Shown here piece by piece: positions 13,619 through 21,469 of a DNA stretch of 21,856 nt. Under the pieces are notes generated by a model, which was not told where the DNA came from, did not search any database, and saw only the letters and a list, made by a program, of their open reading frames with translations. Origin of the DNA: a virus; IMG/VR virus record IMGVR_UViG_3300047666_000929, positions 1 to 21,856 of that record; one strand, given 5' to 3'. Every line of letters begins with the position of its first letter. The stretch's first letter is position 1. The position numbers and the translations under genes were made by a program.

Positions 13619-15406
13619 ATGGGACGCATTGTAGAACATAACAAGCCCTGCATTTCGTGCACCAGTTCAGACGCGATGCAGATATATGAAGATGGAGGGG
13701 CTAAGTGTTATTCTTGCGGAAAGTCCTTCCACCACTCAAAAGTTGAAAAGGAAAATATGACATCACCTAGGGGGTTTAAAGTACCAAAGAAAAGAGGGCC
13801 ATTAGACCCTGAAGATTTTGCTAAAGCTAAAACAGAAGTAGTGAAGGCGACACCGAAAGTATCTTGCGATGAGATCGAAGAGTTTGGAGTGCGTGGTTTT
13901 AAAGACAGGCTTGTCAAGAAGGCAACGAACGAATTCTATGGTGTCAAGGTAGGTTACGATTCAAATGGTCAGATAGATTCTCACTATTACCCTTACGGTA
14001 ATGACAAAAAGCGTGGCTATAAAATCAGAGAGTTGCCTAAGACTTTCTCTTTCGTTGGCACATTCGGAGGTCTCTTTGGAAGAGAAAAGTTTTCAGCCGG
14101 AGGGAAGCGTCTCATCATAACGGAGGGAGAAGTTGATGCCCTTTCTGTTGCCCAAGCTTCTTTTGACAGGTATAATAAGTACTATCCTGTAGTCTCTCTG
14201 CCAAGCTCTTCTTGTTCCTCTGTGCTAATGGAAGAACGCGAATGGATTCGTAGTTTTCAAGAAGTAGTCCTATGGATGGATAACGATGAGGCGGGTATCA
14301 CGGCAAGAGATAAGGCCATAAAGATAATTGGCGCTGATAAGGTAAAAGTTGTAGAGATTGCAGAAAATGACGCGTCTGATGTCCTCACAAGCGGTGAAGA
14401 TGGCAGCAAGCGAATAATGGAAGCGATATGGGATGCGCAGATGTTCAAGCCTGCTGGCATTATTGGCCAAACAGAGCTTTGGGATGCGTTGGTAAACTAC
14501 AACGAAATCAAGGCCATTCCGTATCCTGAATGTCTGACAGGGATTAACTCAAAGATAAAAGGGGCACGCTTGGGAGAGATTGCGCTCTTTATATCAGGGA
14601 CAGGTAGTGGCAAGAGTACCATTGTTAGAGAAATAGGTCTTGAGTTTCTAAGGGCTACTGAAGATAAAATTGGTATAATTTCTTTAGAGGAAAGCCCAGG
14701 TGAAACTGCAAGATTGTTCTCAGGAATGGCTATCCATCGTAACCCTGCAGAAGAAGAAATACCTCTTGATGAGTTGAAGGTTGGCTTTGATAGTGTATTC
14801 GGCGAAGACAGGGTTGTTGTTCTGGATCATCAAGGCTCCATAAAGGACGATAGCATTTTAGACCAGTTCGAGTACATGTGTCTCTCTGGCTGTAAATATT
14901 TATTCGTTGATCACATAACTATTTTAGTATCGGAAGGCGCTGATGGGCTGACAGGTAATGAGGCTATAGATAAGATTATGAATGACCTGCTGAGGCTGGC
15001 TAAGCGTCATACTGTTTGGATCGGCCTTATCTCTCATTTGAGAAAAGCAGAAACAGGTCGGAAAAGCTTTGAGGAGGGCAGGTTGCCATCTATAGATGAT
15101 ATACGTGGCTCAGGTAGTATCAAGCAGGTCTCATTTGACATAATAGCCTTCGCTAGAAATATGACGGCTAGACAAGAGCGTGTAAGAAACAGGATTGAGA
15201 TGGCAATTCTTAAATCCAGAACAACAGGTAAAACAGGGCCAGTTCTAGGGGCTGACTATAATGTAAAGACAGGTCGTCTTGTAGCAGCTCCGCCTGACCT
15301 TGAAGATGATGAAGAAGCCTTTGGCGAGGAGAAGACGGAAACAGTAGTATACGAAGAAGCGTTATCCGAAGAAGATCTTATAAATAAATTCAAAAGAGAC
15401 AAATAA
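13619..15406 (+). CDS. Primase-helicase, T7 gp4-like
   Basis: A 595-residue fused primase and replicative DnaB-type helicase (T7 gp4 is 566). The zinc-binding domain has Cys11, Cys14, Cys30 and Cys33. The TOPRIM primase domain shows LIITEGEVDALS (Glu169) and LWMDNDEAG. The helicase domain shows Walker A ISGTGSGKS (Lys332), Walker B YLFVDH (Asp431) and GLISHLRKAE. The C-terminal tail is acidic, as in T7, where it contacts DNA polymerase. It would unwind the fork and lay lagging-strand primers. Its stop overlaps the reductase start (TAATG). Confidence 0.95.
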   Translation: MGRIVEHNKPCISCTSSDAMQIYEDGGAKCYSCGKSFHHSKVEKENMTSPRGFKVPKKRGPLDPEDFAKAKTEVVKATPKVSCDEIEEFGVRGFKDRLVKKATNEFYGVKVGYDSNGQIDSHYYPYGNDKKRGYKIRELPKTFSFVGTFGGLFGREKFSAGGKRLIITEGEVDALSVAQASFDRYNKYYPVVSLPSSSCSSVLMEEREWIRSFQEVVLWMDNDEAGITARDKAIKIIGADKVKVVEIAENDASDVLTSGEDGSKRIMEAIWDAQMFKPAGIIGQTELWDALVNYNEIKAIPYPECLTGINSKIKGARLGEIALFISGTGSGKSTIVREIGLEFLRATEDKIGIISLEESPGETARLFSGMAIHRNPAEEEIPLDELKVGFDSVFGEDRVVVLDHQGSIKDDSILDQFEYMCLSGCKYLFVDHITILVSEGADGLTGNEAIDKIMNDLLRLAKRHTVWIGLISHLRKAETGRKSFEEGRLPSIDDIRGSGSIKQVSFDIIAFARNMTARQERVRNRIEMAILKSRTTGKTGPVLGADYNVKTGRLVAAPPDLEDDEEAFGEEKTETVVYEEALSEEDLINKFKRDK

Positions 15407-17316
15407 TGACTGATAAAATAGAAACACCCTGGAGTTCCGTAGGTTACTTAACATACAAGAGAACCTATTCACGCCCCATTCCAGGGGAAGGCAGGACAGA
15501 AGAATTCCCTGAGACCATTGACCGTGTAATTAAGAGCTGTAGAGAGCAGCTCAAAGTAGGTTTCACAGAAGAGGAGGAAGAGACGCTTCGTGGTTACCTC
15601 TTAGAGCTTAAAGGATCAGTAGCCGGTAGATTCCTATGGCAGATGGGTACAGAGACAGTCGATCGAATCGGTCTTGCTAGCTTGCAAAATTGTGCATTTA
15701 CAGTTGTTGATGACCCTATCGTGCCGTTCACTTGGTGCATGGATATGTTAGCCCTAGGCAGCGGAGTCGGTTATAACATCCAACGGGAGCATGTCGAGAA
15801 GATTCCAGCCGTTCGAGAGTGGTTCGCCGCGCCTACCAGAGTGGACGATGGTGGGGCGGATTTCATAATTCCAGACTCTCGTGAGGGGTGGGTGCGTTTC
15901 TTAGCTAAGACGCTTAAAGCCGCCTTCCTATCGGAAAGGCAAGAAAAAGGATCTTTCACATATTCAACGCAAGTTATTCGTGGGAAAGGAACACCAATCA
16001 AGGGATTCGGTGGTGTAGCAAGCGGGCCTGAAGATCTGGTGAAAGGTGTAGGCCAGATAAGCGCAATCCTAGAGAAAAGGAGAGGAAAGAAAATCAGACC
16101 TATTGATGCCTTGGATATAATGAACATAATCGGTGCAATCATTGTAGCCGGTAACGTTCGTAGATCAGCTCAAATTGCCATAGGTGATGGTGATGATATT
16201 GAGTTCCTTCTTGCAAAACGGTGGGATCTAGGGCACATCCCTCCTTGGCGTGGCATGTCTAACAACAGCGTGGTGTGCTCAAATATCGAAGAACTTCATG
16301 ATTACTTTTGGGATGGGTATGAAGGAAAAGGAGAGCCGTACGGATTAATCAATCTCGATCTGTCCAGAAAAGAAGGTAGATCAGGTGAGACAGAATATCC
16401 CGACCCTGAAGTCATGGGGTATAATCCGTGCGCTGAGCAATCTCTTGCGCCATATGAGACATGCTGTCTGGCTGAGATCTATTTGCCAAACATAGACTCA
16501 TTGGGCGAATTCCTTGATTTGCTGACATTGCTTTATAAAATAAATAAGCACTCTCTTACACTGCCTGCACATCATCCTGAGACTGCCGCTATTGTCCATA
16601 AGAATATGCGAATGGGAATAGGTATGACAGGTATCATGCAAGCATCTGAAGAGCAGCTTAGTTGGTTGGATGAAGGTTATCGCTATCTTCGTGACTTTGA
16701 CAACCGCTACTCTGAGCTGAAAGGCTTTGAAAGATCAATAAAGCTTACGACAGTAAAGCCTTCAGGCACTCTATCATTGTTGCCAGGTGTTACTCCGGGT
16801 GTTCATCCAGGGTACTCACAGTATATGATACGTCGTATATGTGTATCGGCGGAGCATCCTCTTATTGCCACATGTAAAGAGCATGGATATGAAATGGAAT
16901 TCCAAAGAAGATTAGATGGTAGCGAAGATTACAATACATACGTTGTATCTTTTCCTTTCAGATACCCTGAAGGGACTATTCTTGCCAAAGACATGACAGC
17001 CATAAAACAGCTGAAAACTGTTAAGCAGATGCAGAAAGTTTGGTCAGATAATAGCGTCAGCTGTACAGTCTACTATCGGAAAGAAGAGATACCTGAAATA
17101 AAACAGTATCTTAAAGAAAACTATGCCAAGACACACAAGTCTTTATCATTCTTGCTACACAACGAGCACGGTTTCGACCAAGCGCCTTTTGAAGAAATTA
17201 CGGAGGAATTATACAATGAAATGACTAAATCTACCAGCACCATAACAGCTATTGCTGACCTTACAAGCTTAGGGTTAGAAGATGAATGTGCAAGCGGTGC
17301 TTGCCCTGTACGATAG
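15406..17316 (+). CDS. Class II adenosylcobalamin-dependent ribonucleotide reductase
   Basis: A 636-residue monomeric class II reductase of the Lactobacillus RTPR type (739 residues there), converting ribonucleoside triphosphates to dNTPs with a B12 radical. The thiyl-radical site is NPCAEQ (Asn340, Cys342, Glu344). The redox pair partner cysteines are Cys96 (LQNCAF) and Cys353 (ETCCLAEI). The loop KPSGTLSLLPGVTPGVHPGY binds substrate phosphates. The C-terminal swinging-arm pair is Cys628 and Cys633 (CASGACPVR). Every expected catalytic residue is present, so it should be active. It needs no separate radical subunit. It is the last gene before a terminator. Confidence 0.95.
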   Translation: MTDKIETPWSSVGYLTYKRTYSRPIPGEGRTEEFPETIDRVIKSCREQLKVGFTEEEEETLRGYLLELKGSVAGRFLWQMGTETVDRIGLASLQNCAFTVVDDPIVPFTWCMDMLALGSGVGYNIQREHVEKIPAVREWFAAPTRVDDGGADFIIPDSREGWVRFLAKTLKAAFLSERQEKGSFTYSTQVIRGKGTPIKGFGGVASGPEDLVKGVGQISAILEKRRGKKIRPIDALDIMNIIGAIIVAGNVRRSAQIAIGDGDDIEFLLAKRWDLGHIPPWRGMSNNSVVCSNIEELHDYFWDGYEGKGEPYGLINLDLSRKEGRSGETEYPDPEVMGYNPCAEQSLAPYETCCLAEIYLPNIDSLGEFLDLLTLLYKINKHSLTLPAHHPETAAIVHKNMRMGIGMTGIMQASEEQLSWLDEGYRYLRDFDNRYSELKGFERSIKLTTVKPSGTLSLLPGVTPGVHPGYSQYMIRRICVSAEHPLIATCKEHGYEMEFQRRLDGSEDYNTYVVSFPFRYPEGTILAKDMTAIKQLKTVKQMQKVWSDNSVSCTVYYRKEEIPEIKQYLKENYAKTHKSLSFLLHNEHGFDQAPFEEITEELYNEMTKSTSTITAIADLTSLGLEDECASGACPVR

Positions 17317-17323
17317 CACCTAC

Positions 17324-17348
17324 GGCCCTCTGTAACGGAGGGCCTTTT
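17324..17348 (+). terminator. Intrinsic terminator after reductase
   Basis: GGCCCTC (17324-17330) pairs with GAGGGCC (17338-17344) around a 7-nt loop and is followed by TTTT. It ends the primase-helicase/reductase transcript 8 nt after the stop codon. Confidence 0.85.
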
Positions 17349-17364
17349 AATTGAGGAAAACAAA

Positions 17365-17634
17365 ATGAATGGAGATAGTGAGAGCAACGAAGAATTTTAT
17401 AAAGTTGGTGACAAGTTCAAATGGGAGAACAAAAACTGGCCTTCAAAAGACTACAAGCCTGTGGTATATGTAATAGCTCGGGTGGATGCTGAAAGAGTGC
17501 TTATTCTTAACACTGAAACCTGGAACAGATGGTCTAACTCTGTGTTAACAGAGAGTAATACACGTATAACGGAAGAAGAGCTAACAGAAATCATGGGAGG
17601 GGCGCGTAATGAGTTCACAAAAATCGAAGGGTAA
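17365..17634 (+). CDS. Hypothetical protein (89 aa)
   Basis: An 89-residue soluble protein. The middle (KPVVYVIARVDAERVLILNT) looks like a beta-strand pair in an SH3-like or small barrel fold, with Trp residues following. The start has GAGG upstream and lies directly after the terminator. It overlaps the next gene by 26 nt. No family is recognised. Confidence 0.65.
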   Translation: MNGDSESNEEFYKVGDKFKWENKNWPSKDYKPVVYVIARVDAERVLILNTETWNRWSNSVLTESNTRITEEELTEIMGGARNEFTKIEG

Positions 17635-17938
17635 TGTATCAGCAGAAGACCTCATAAAGGACATAGAGTTTAACGGAATACAGGTAAAGAGAGGTCTGAC
17701 CCACATTGACAATATGCTGCAAAAGTTGCTTGAAGATTCGCCTCTAATGGGGTGTTTCCACCCTCAATCACCTGGGTTCTGTTTTTCCATATGGAGAGAG
17801 GATGGTGAGGTGGCTGATCGCGCTTATGTCGTTTTTGAAAAAGGAAAATGGAAACACCTTGATGAAGGAAACCAAAACCCAAGGAAAAGAGAAGTACTTG
17901 AAATACTAACCGAATTAATAGGAGAAGAATATGTTTAA
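17609..17938 (+). CDS. Hypothetical protein (109 aa)
   Basis: A 109-residue protein of unknown function with a helical N-terminus and a mixed C-terminal part (FCFSIWREDGEVADRAYVVF, probably beta strands). GGGAGGGG lies upstream of ATG 17609, inside the previous gene. Its stop overlaps the ligase start by 8 nt. The tight coupling suggests joint expression with ligase. Confidence 0.65.
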   Translation: MSSQKSKGNVSAEDLIKDIEFNGIQVKRGLTHIDNMLQKLLEDSPLMGCFHPQSPGFCFSIWREDGEVADRAYVVFEKGKWKHLDEGNQNPRKREVLEILTELIGEEYV

Positions 17939-18845
17939 ACCTTTACTTGCCCCAAATGACGACCCTTTAAGAAACCCTAAATTCTTCGACTTATTGAAGT
18001 ATCCACTAATGGTATCACCAAAACTGGATGGAATACGTGCCGTTATGCGCAAAGACATATGCAGCTCGCGTACCAATAAAGAACTCCCTAACATCAATTT
18101 GGGGGAGTTTGCTTTCAACCTGCGTGGGCTTGATGGTGAATTCATAGCAGGTGAAGTTACTGACCATGATGTTTACAATCGAACGCAAAGTGTTATCATG
18201 TCAATCAACAAACCTACGGATGATATTACTTACTATGTATTTGATGTGGCGGACCCTGAGTTCGCTAATACTCCTTTTAAGACTCGTATTCAGATAGCGG
18301 AACGAGACGTGAGAGCAGCTAATCTTAAGCACCCAGGTCTCAAGGTTGAATTTGTTGAGCATAGCCTCGTTGAAACATATGAAGAGCTTATAGCTTACGA
18401 AGAAGAGATGCTTGAGAAGGGGTTTGAAGGTATCATGCTAAGGGATCCTGAAGGGGTTTATAAACATGGCCGATCTACGATGCTGCAAGGGCATCTTATA
18501 AAGTTGAAGCGGTTTCAAGATGATGAGGCTGAAGTTATTGGGTTCATCGAGCAGCAAACCAACAACAATCCTATTTTTGTAAATGAAGTAGGCGGATCCT
18601 CGCGTTCAACTAAGAAAGACGGTCTAACACCAGCTGGTACTCTAGGGAAGCTGATTGTGAGCTACAATGATATGGATCTAGAAGTATCATGTGGAACGCT
18701 CTCGCATGCTGATAGGAAGGTCATATGGAAAAACCAAGATGCCTTTTTAGGACAACATATAACATTCAGACATTTCTTGCATGGCGCTAAAGACAAGCCG
18801 AGGTTTCCGAGATTCGTTGGATGGCGCAACATGGAGCATATGTGA
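17931..18845 (+). CDS. ATP-dependent DNA ligase
   Basis: A 304-residue ligase of the small T7 type (359 in T7). Motif I is PKLDGIRAV with nucleophile Lys31 (T7 Lys34). Motif III is GLDGEFI, motif IIIa YYVFDVAD, motif IV EGFEGIMLRDP and motif V LIKLKRF. An OB-fold domain follows from about residue 200. It joins Okazaki fragments after primer removal. AGGAG precedes the ATG. The gene ends TGATG, coupling the next gene. Confidence 0.95.
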   Translation: MFKPLLAPNDDPLRNPKFFDLLKYPLMVSPKLDGIRAVMRKDICSSRTNKELPNINLGEFAFNLRGLDGEFIAGEVTDHDVYNRTQSVIMSINKPTDDITYYVFDVADPEFANTPFKTRIQIAERDVRAANLKHPGLKVEFVEHSLVETYEELIAYEEEMLEKGFEGIMLRDPEGVYKHGRSTMLQGHLIKLKRFQDDEAEVIGFIEQQTNNNPIFVNEVGGSSRSTKKDGLTPAGTLGKLIVSYNDMDLEVSCGTLSHADRKVIWKNQDAFLGQHITFRHFLHGAKDKPRFPRFVGWRNMEHM

Positions 18846-19078
18846 TGGGTATACAGTTCACAGAAGTTAAGAGAGTGCGACCTAACCTTTCGATAGCCCG
18901 TAAAGTAGATACATCGGTTGCGTATGCCATGAGGGTGCTGACACCTACTAAGCTACAGATGATGAAATCTAATGTAGATATATTAGATTCAGTAATCCGC
19001 ACTTCGAGAGATCCAGAAGCTGTCGAGCGAGCTAAAGAATCTAAACAAAATATAAAAGAACAAATGAAAGGAGCATAA
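18845..19078 (+). CDS. Small helical hypothetical protein (77 aa)
   Basis: A 77-residue basic helical protein (KLQMMKSNVDILDSVIRTS, then a charged C-terminal helix). I choose ATG 18845, overlapping the ligase TGA, with GGAG 7 nt upstream, rather than ATG 18821 inside ligase. It abuts the nucleotidyltransferase gene. Function is unknown. Confidence 0.6.
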   Translation: MGIQFTEVKRVRPNLSIARKVDTSVAYAMRVLTPTKLQMMKSNVDILDSVIRTSRDPEAVERAKESKQNIKEQMKGA

Positions 19079-19882
19079 ATGACTACGTCATTAACACCTG
19101 AATACTTAAGACTTGATAGCGCATTGTCTCGTTTCTTCGGAGACGGCTTCGGAGAAGACTATGAGTTTAGTCTTCAGGATCTTAAACGCGACTTTGCTGA
19201 AGCTGGCACAATGCTGTGCGGAGGTGCGATAACAAGCATTTATTCAGGTATGAAGATCAATGACCTCGACTTCTATGTAAGAGACGAAGCTGGTGCTGAT
19301 AAGTTACGAAAGGCTATTCTAACGCGTGGATACGAAGAAGTTTGCATCTCGAGAAATGCAATGACATATAAGCGCAAGAGCGTCAACTCTAGAAAGGTAT
19401 GGACCATTCAAATCATAACAAGATTTATGGGACCGCCTTCTGAAATATTTGACACTTTCGATTTCACAATAACTCAGGGAGCTTATGATTTCAATCTAGG
19501 TTTCACAGCTTGTGAAGACAACCATGCTATGCCTAAAGGGGGTTTCGTTCTAGGAACCAGATTCTTGGAGGACATAGCCAGAAGAAGATTAGTATACCTC
19601 GGCGGGTCTAGATACCCCCTGTGCGCAATGTACAGAACAAAGAAGTATGAAGCAAAAGGCTATCGACTCCCAGGTAGTACCATAATGCATATCGGAATAT
19701 CTATAATGCGTCTTGAGCTAGAAACCTATGGTGATCTCAAGGAACAGCTAAACGGTATCGATACGCAATTTCTTGGTAATATCTTGGGTGACTACGATGA
19801 TATGCAAGAAGATGCTCCTCTAGATTATTCTTTATTTCTAGAAAGAGTTTTTGAAAAAATGACACCAGAACTATTCGATTAA
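19079..19882 (+). CDS. Predicted nucleotidyltransferase (Pol beta superfamily fold)
   Basis: A 267-residue protein with the minimal nucleotidyltransferase signature. CGGAITSIYSG (Gly48-Gly49) is followed by INDLDFYV with Asp62 and Asp64, and a third acidic strand near residue 128 (TFDFTITQ). This Gly-Gly, Asp-x-Asp, Asp order binds NTP and metal in CCA-adding, antibiotic-modifying and toxin enzymes. The C-terminal half (RRRLVYLGGSRYPL and later helices) is unassigned. The target could be RNA, protein or a small molecule. It stands alone, with no antitoxin-like partner visible beside it. AAAGGAG precedes the start. Confidence 0.65.
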   Translation: MTTSLTPEYLRLDSALSRFFGDGFGEDYEFSLQDLKRDFAEAGTMLCGGAITSIYSGMKINDLDFYVRDEAGADKLRKAILTRGYEEVCISRNAMTYKRKSVNSRKVWTIQIITRFMGPPSEIFDTFDFTITQGAYDFNLGFTACEDNHAMPKGGFVLGTRFLEDIARRRLVYLGGSRYPLCAMYRTKKYEAKGYRLPGSTIMHIGISIMRLELETYGDLKEQLNGIDTQFLGNILGDYDDMQEDAPLDYSLFLERVFEKMTPELFD

Positions 19883-19900
19883 TATAATACAGGAAAAATT

Positions 19901-20368
19901 ATGACAAGCTTTTTTAGAAACATTTGGGAAAAATTAGTGGGAAGACCTAAAGAGGTTCAAGCAGAATACGACAAACTTGTGGATACAACGCCTAGAATCG
20001 CCTCCACAGGATATGGTGAAAGCGGTTATTTCACTGAAGATGATATCATATCCATAGCTGCAGCGAGCGGATCTGTCCGTTCTCGGCTGGAAAGAAATTC
20101 CGAAAGAGTAATGTCTATTGTAAAGAAGAGATCAAGGATATCTGATCCCAACTTTGTTAAGTCTGGAAGGATATCAAGACAATGGAAGGTAGAAGGAAGT
20201 CTTCTTTGTTACAGGATGCCGGCAAGCGTCAATCCTAAGCGGCTTATTCTGATGGCTTTTGATCCAAACACCACGTCTACCTTTACAGATAGCGTGGGTG
20301 TAACTTTAGAAGCGCTTGGGAAAGTTATGCCTAAGTGTCTCGAAGAGACCGAACGTCACCCGAACTAG
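19901..20368 (+). CDS. Hypothetical protein (155 aa)
   Basis: A 155-residue soluble, basic protein. The N-terminus (FFRNIWEKLVGRPKEV) looks like an amphipathic helix. A Ser/Arg-rich middle (GSVRSRLERNSERV) and a beta-like part (RQWKVEGSLLCYRM) follow. No family is recognised. It is the last gene before a long structured noncoding stretch, and a GC hairpin overlaps its stop codon. Confidence 0.65.
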   Translation: MTSFFRNIWEKLVGRPKEVQAEYDKLVDTTPRIASTGYGESGYFTEDDIISIAAASGSVRSRLERNSERVMSIVKKRSRISDPNFVKSGRISRQWKVEGSLLCYRMPASVNPKRLILMAFDPNTTSTFTDSVGVTLEALGKVMPKCLEETERHPN

Positions 20369-20381
20369 CCCCGTTTGGGGC
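20368..20381 (+). promoter_or_regulatory. Stop-codon hairpin
   Basis: GCCCC (20368-20372) pairs with GGGGC (20377-20381) around GTTT. The stem begins on the last base of the upstream stop codon. No T-run follows, so it is more likely a stabiliser or weak pause site than a terminator. Confidence 0.5.
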
Positions 20382-20384
20382 ACA

Positions 20385-20412
20385 GTTGGCAGACAGGATG
20401 TTTTTCGCCAGC
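20385..20412 (+). promoter_or_regulatory. Candidate CsrA-binding hairpin
   Basis: GTTGGC (20385-20390) pairs with GCCAGC (20407-20412), including one G-U. The 16-nt loop displays AGGATGT (20395-20401), matching the 3' half of the known CsrA selection consensus (RUACARGGAUGU). A GGA exposed in a hairpin loop is the typical CsrA target, and this phage encodes CsrA. The 5' half of the consensus is not matched. Confidence 0.35.
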
Positions 20413-20441
20413 GAAGTGAGCTTCACCACGGCTCTCTCAAA

Positions 20442-20479
20442 ACGCCTCAGGGTTTCGCTCTCTCAGCGTGCCTAGGCGT
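20442..20479 (+). promoter_or_regulatory. Bulged long hairpin in leader
   Basis: ACGCCT (20442-20447) pairs with AGGCGT (20474-20479). After a one-base bulge AGG pairs with CCT, and an inner CGCT/AGCG stem closes a CTCTC loop. That is 13 bp in all, consistent with a stable RNA element. Confidence 0.55.
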
Positions 20480-20483
20480 GTTT

Positions 20484-20509
20484 AACCCGTTAAATTAACC
20501 CTGAAAGGG
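20484..20509 (+). promoter_or_regulatory. Repeated leader element, copy B
   Basis: AACCCGTTAAATTAACCCTG (20484-20503) repeats the element found before the SSB gene with only two differences. CCCT and AGGG (20499-20509) form a short hairpin in place of copy A's longer one. The shared sequence lies upstream of both structured-leader genes. A phage RNA polymerase promoter is one reading; ATTAACCCT also occurs in the T3 promoter, but the spacing to GGG differs by three bases. Confidence 0.5.
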
Positions 20510-20551
20510 AAGTCGAATTAGCGGTATCACATCTCAGTTAGATTGGGAAAT

Positions 20552-20579
20552 TGCCATAGGCAAATAATGGCCTATGGTA
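20552..20579 (+). promoter_or_regulatory. Strong hairpin upstream of repeat-protein gene
   Basis: Ten base pairs with one G-U (20552-20561 with 20570-20579) enclose AAATAATG. The left arm also lies in a TTGCC-ATA-GGCAA palindrome, so a small local stem could compete with the long one. It is 48 nt before the chosen start codon, suiting an RNase III site or translational control. Confidence 0.55.
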
Positions 20580-20627
20580 TTACATTAAAAAGATTCAATA
20601 ATGAATCACAACATACAGGAATATAAC

Positions 20628-21242
20628 ATGTCTGAATTAAAAAAAGGTTTCGTAGTAGAAGGTCAATTTTTCGCAACTAAAGCAGACGCAGAAGAATTTT
20701 TGCGTACACCGGTTGTCTTAGAAGCTTTGACAGTACTAACTTCTGACGAAGCAAGTTCGAAGTGGTTGTTAGAAAATCGCGATGCAATTCTTAGCACGTA
20801 TAAAGCAGGTCAAATCAGACGTGTATCAAAAGCTGAGCGTAAAGCATTGGTTAAAGCGTTAGATGAAGTTACCGAAGGTTTCTTAGCAGATAACCGTGAT
20901 AGCATTATCACATCATTCCGCTGGCCTAAAGTAACCCGTGACACGGACTCAGCTGAAGCCCTTAAAACAGCTTTTGTTGAGCTATGCGAAGGTAACGAAG
21001 AACTAGCTGATTGGTTGCTTGCTACTAAAGCTGAATTGGAAGAAGCTTTCAATGCAGGCAAGCCTAAGCGTAAAGTTTCTCAGAAAGCTTTAGATGCTCT
21101 TGCCGAGTTCCGTAACTTGTCTAAAGAAGAGCAAGAAGCTCGTCGTGCAGAAAACCGTGCCAAGAAAGCAGCCGCTACAAAATCAGTTGAAGAAGCTACA
21201 GAAGCTCCAGAAGCTGAAGAAGCAAAGGCTGACAAAAGCTAA
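20628..21242 (+). CDS. Acidic-tailed triple-repeat protein, probably highly expressed
   Basis: A 204-residue unknown protein. Three degenerate repeats of about 38-44 residues can be aligned: WLLENRDAILSTYKAG (from 46), FLADNRDSIITSF (from 85) and WLLATKAELEEAFNAGK (from 129). Basic linkers (QIRRVSK, KPKRKVSQK) and helices separate them. An Ala/Glu/Lys tail from about 163 is likely disordered. Arg codons are nearly all CGT or CGC with one AGA, unlike the AGA/AGG-rich genes elsewhere, a mark of high expression. I choose ATG 20628 with ACAGGA upstream over ATG 20601, which lacks one. It is flanked by structured noncoding DNA on both sides. It could bind nucleic acid or be an abundant accessory or structural protein. 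Confidence 0.75.
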   Translation: MSELKKGFVVEGQFFATKADAEEFLRTPVVLEALTVLTSDEASSKWLLENRDAILSTYKAGQIRRVSKAERKALVKALDEVTEGFLADNRDSIITSFRWPKVTRDTDSAEALKTAFVELCEGNEELADWLLATKAELEEAFNAGKPKRKVSQKALDALAEFRNLSKEEQEARRAENRAKKAAATKSVEEATEAPEAEEAKADKS

Positions 21243-21293
21243 TTAATTAGCTAAATGAGCATAACCGACAAGGTCGGTCTAGCTTAAAGTACT

Positions 21294-21378
21294 ATAAAAC
21301 CACTCGATGTCTATTTGAAGATCACTGCCTACTGTCTAGCCGTAGGGTGTCCCTTTGATTTGACTAGAGTGGTTTTAT
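21294..21378 (+). ncRNA. Structured element closed by a perfect 12-bp stem
   Basis: ATAAAACCACTC (21294-21305) is fully complementary to GAGTGGTTTTAT (21367-21378). Inside the 61-nt interval, CAC..CCTAC (21323-21332) pairs with GTAGGGTG (21342-21349) with a 2-nt bulge. A short T-run follows the closing stem, so it may also end transcripts. Confidence 0.6.
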
Positions 21379-21395
21379 TTTTGAACATTATAGGT

Positions 21396-21454
21396 TAGCA
21401 GACCTTTTCTGCTAGGGTGGGCTTACTCTCCACCCGCGTTACACTTTGGTGTAA
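21396..21454 (+). ncRNA. Three near-contiguous perfect hairpins
   Basis: TAGCAGA/TCTGCTA (21396-21414, loop CCTTT) abuts GGGTGG/CCACCC (21415-21435). After a 3-nt spacer comes TTACAC/GTGTAA (21439-21454, loop TTTG). The first two could stack end to end. The layout recalls tRNA arms, but no acceptor stem or T-loop sequence is present. Confidence 0.6.
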
Positions 21455-21469
21455 TTAGACTGAATATTA

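Larger units (their letters stand above)
20369..20627 (+). other. Hairpin-rich noncoding leader of the repeat-protein gene
   Basis: This 259-nt gene-free stretch holds at least five helices: the stop-codon hairpin, a stem at 20385-20412, a small stem at 20416-20426, a bulged stem at 20442-20479 and a 10-bp stem at 20552-20579. It also holds leader element copy B. CTCTCTCA occurs at 20432-20439 and 20458-20465. No convincing ORF exists here. It reads as a regulated 5' untranslated region. Confidence 0.6.

Noticed and set aside
15771-16142. Long minus-strand open frame (123 codons) inside the reductase gene
   Set aside because: It is the antisense shadow of a well-supported gene, as are the other minus-strand frames.
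20316-20498. 60-codon frame running from the 155-residue gene into the leader
   Set aside because: It begins inside a real gene in another frame, and its sequence is explained by RNA hairpins.
20493-20511. Resemblance to the T3 RNA polymerase promoter (ATTAACCCT followed by AAGGGA)
   Set aside because: The gap between CCCT and GGG is three bases shorter than in T3, and the CCCT/AGGG pairing gives another explanation. Kept only as a possible promoter of this phage's own polymerase.
21396-21454. Possible tRNA gene from three adjacent hairpins
   Set aside because: No 7-bp acceptor stem, no T-loop consensus and loop sizes do not fit D, anticodon and T arms.
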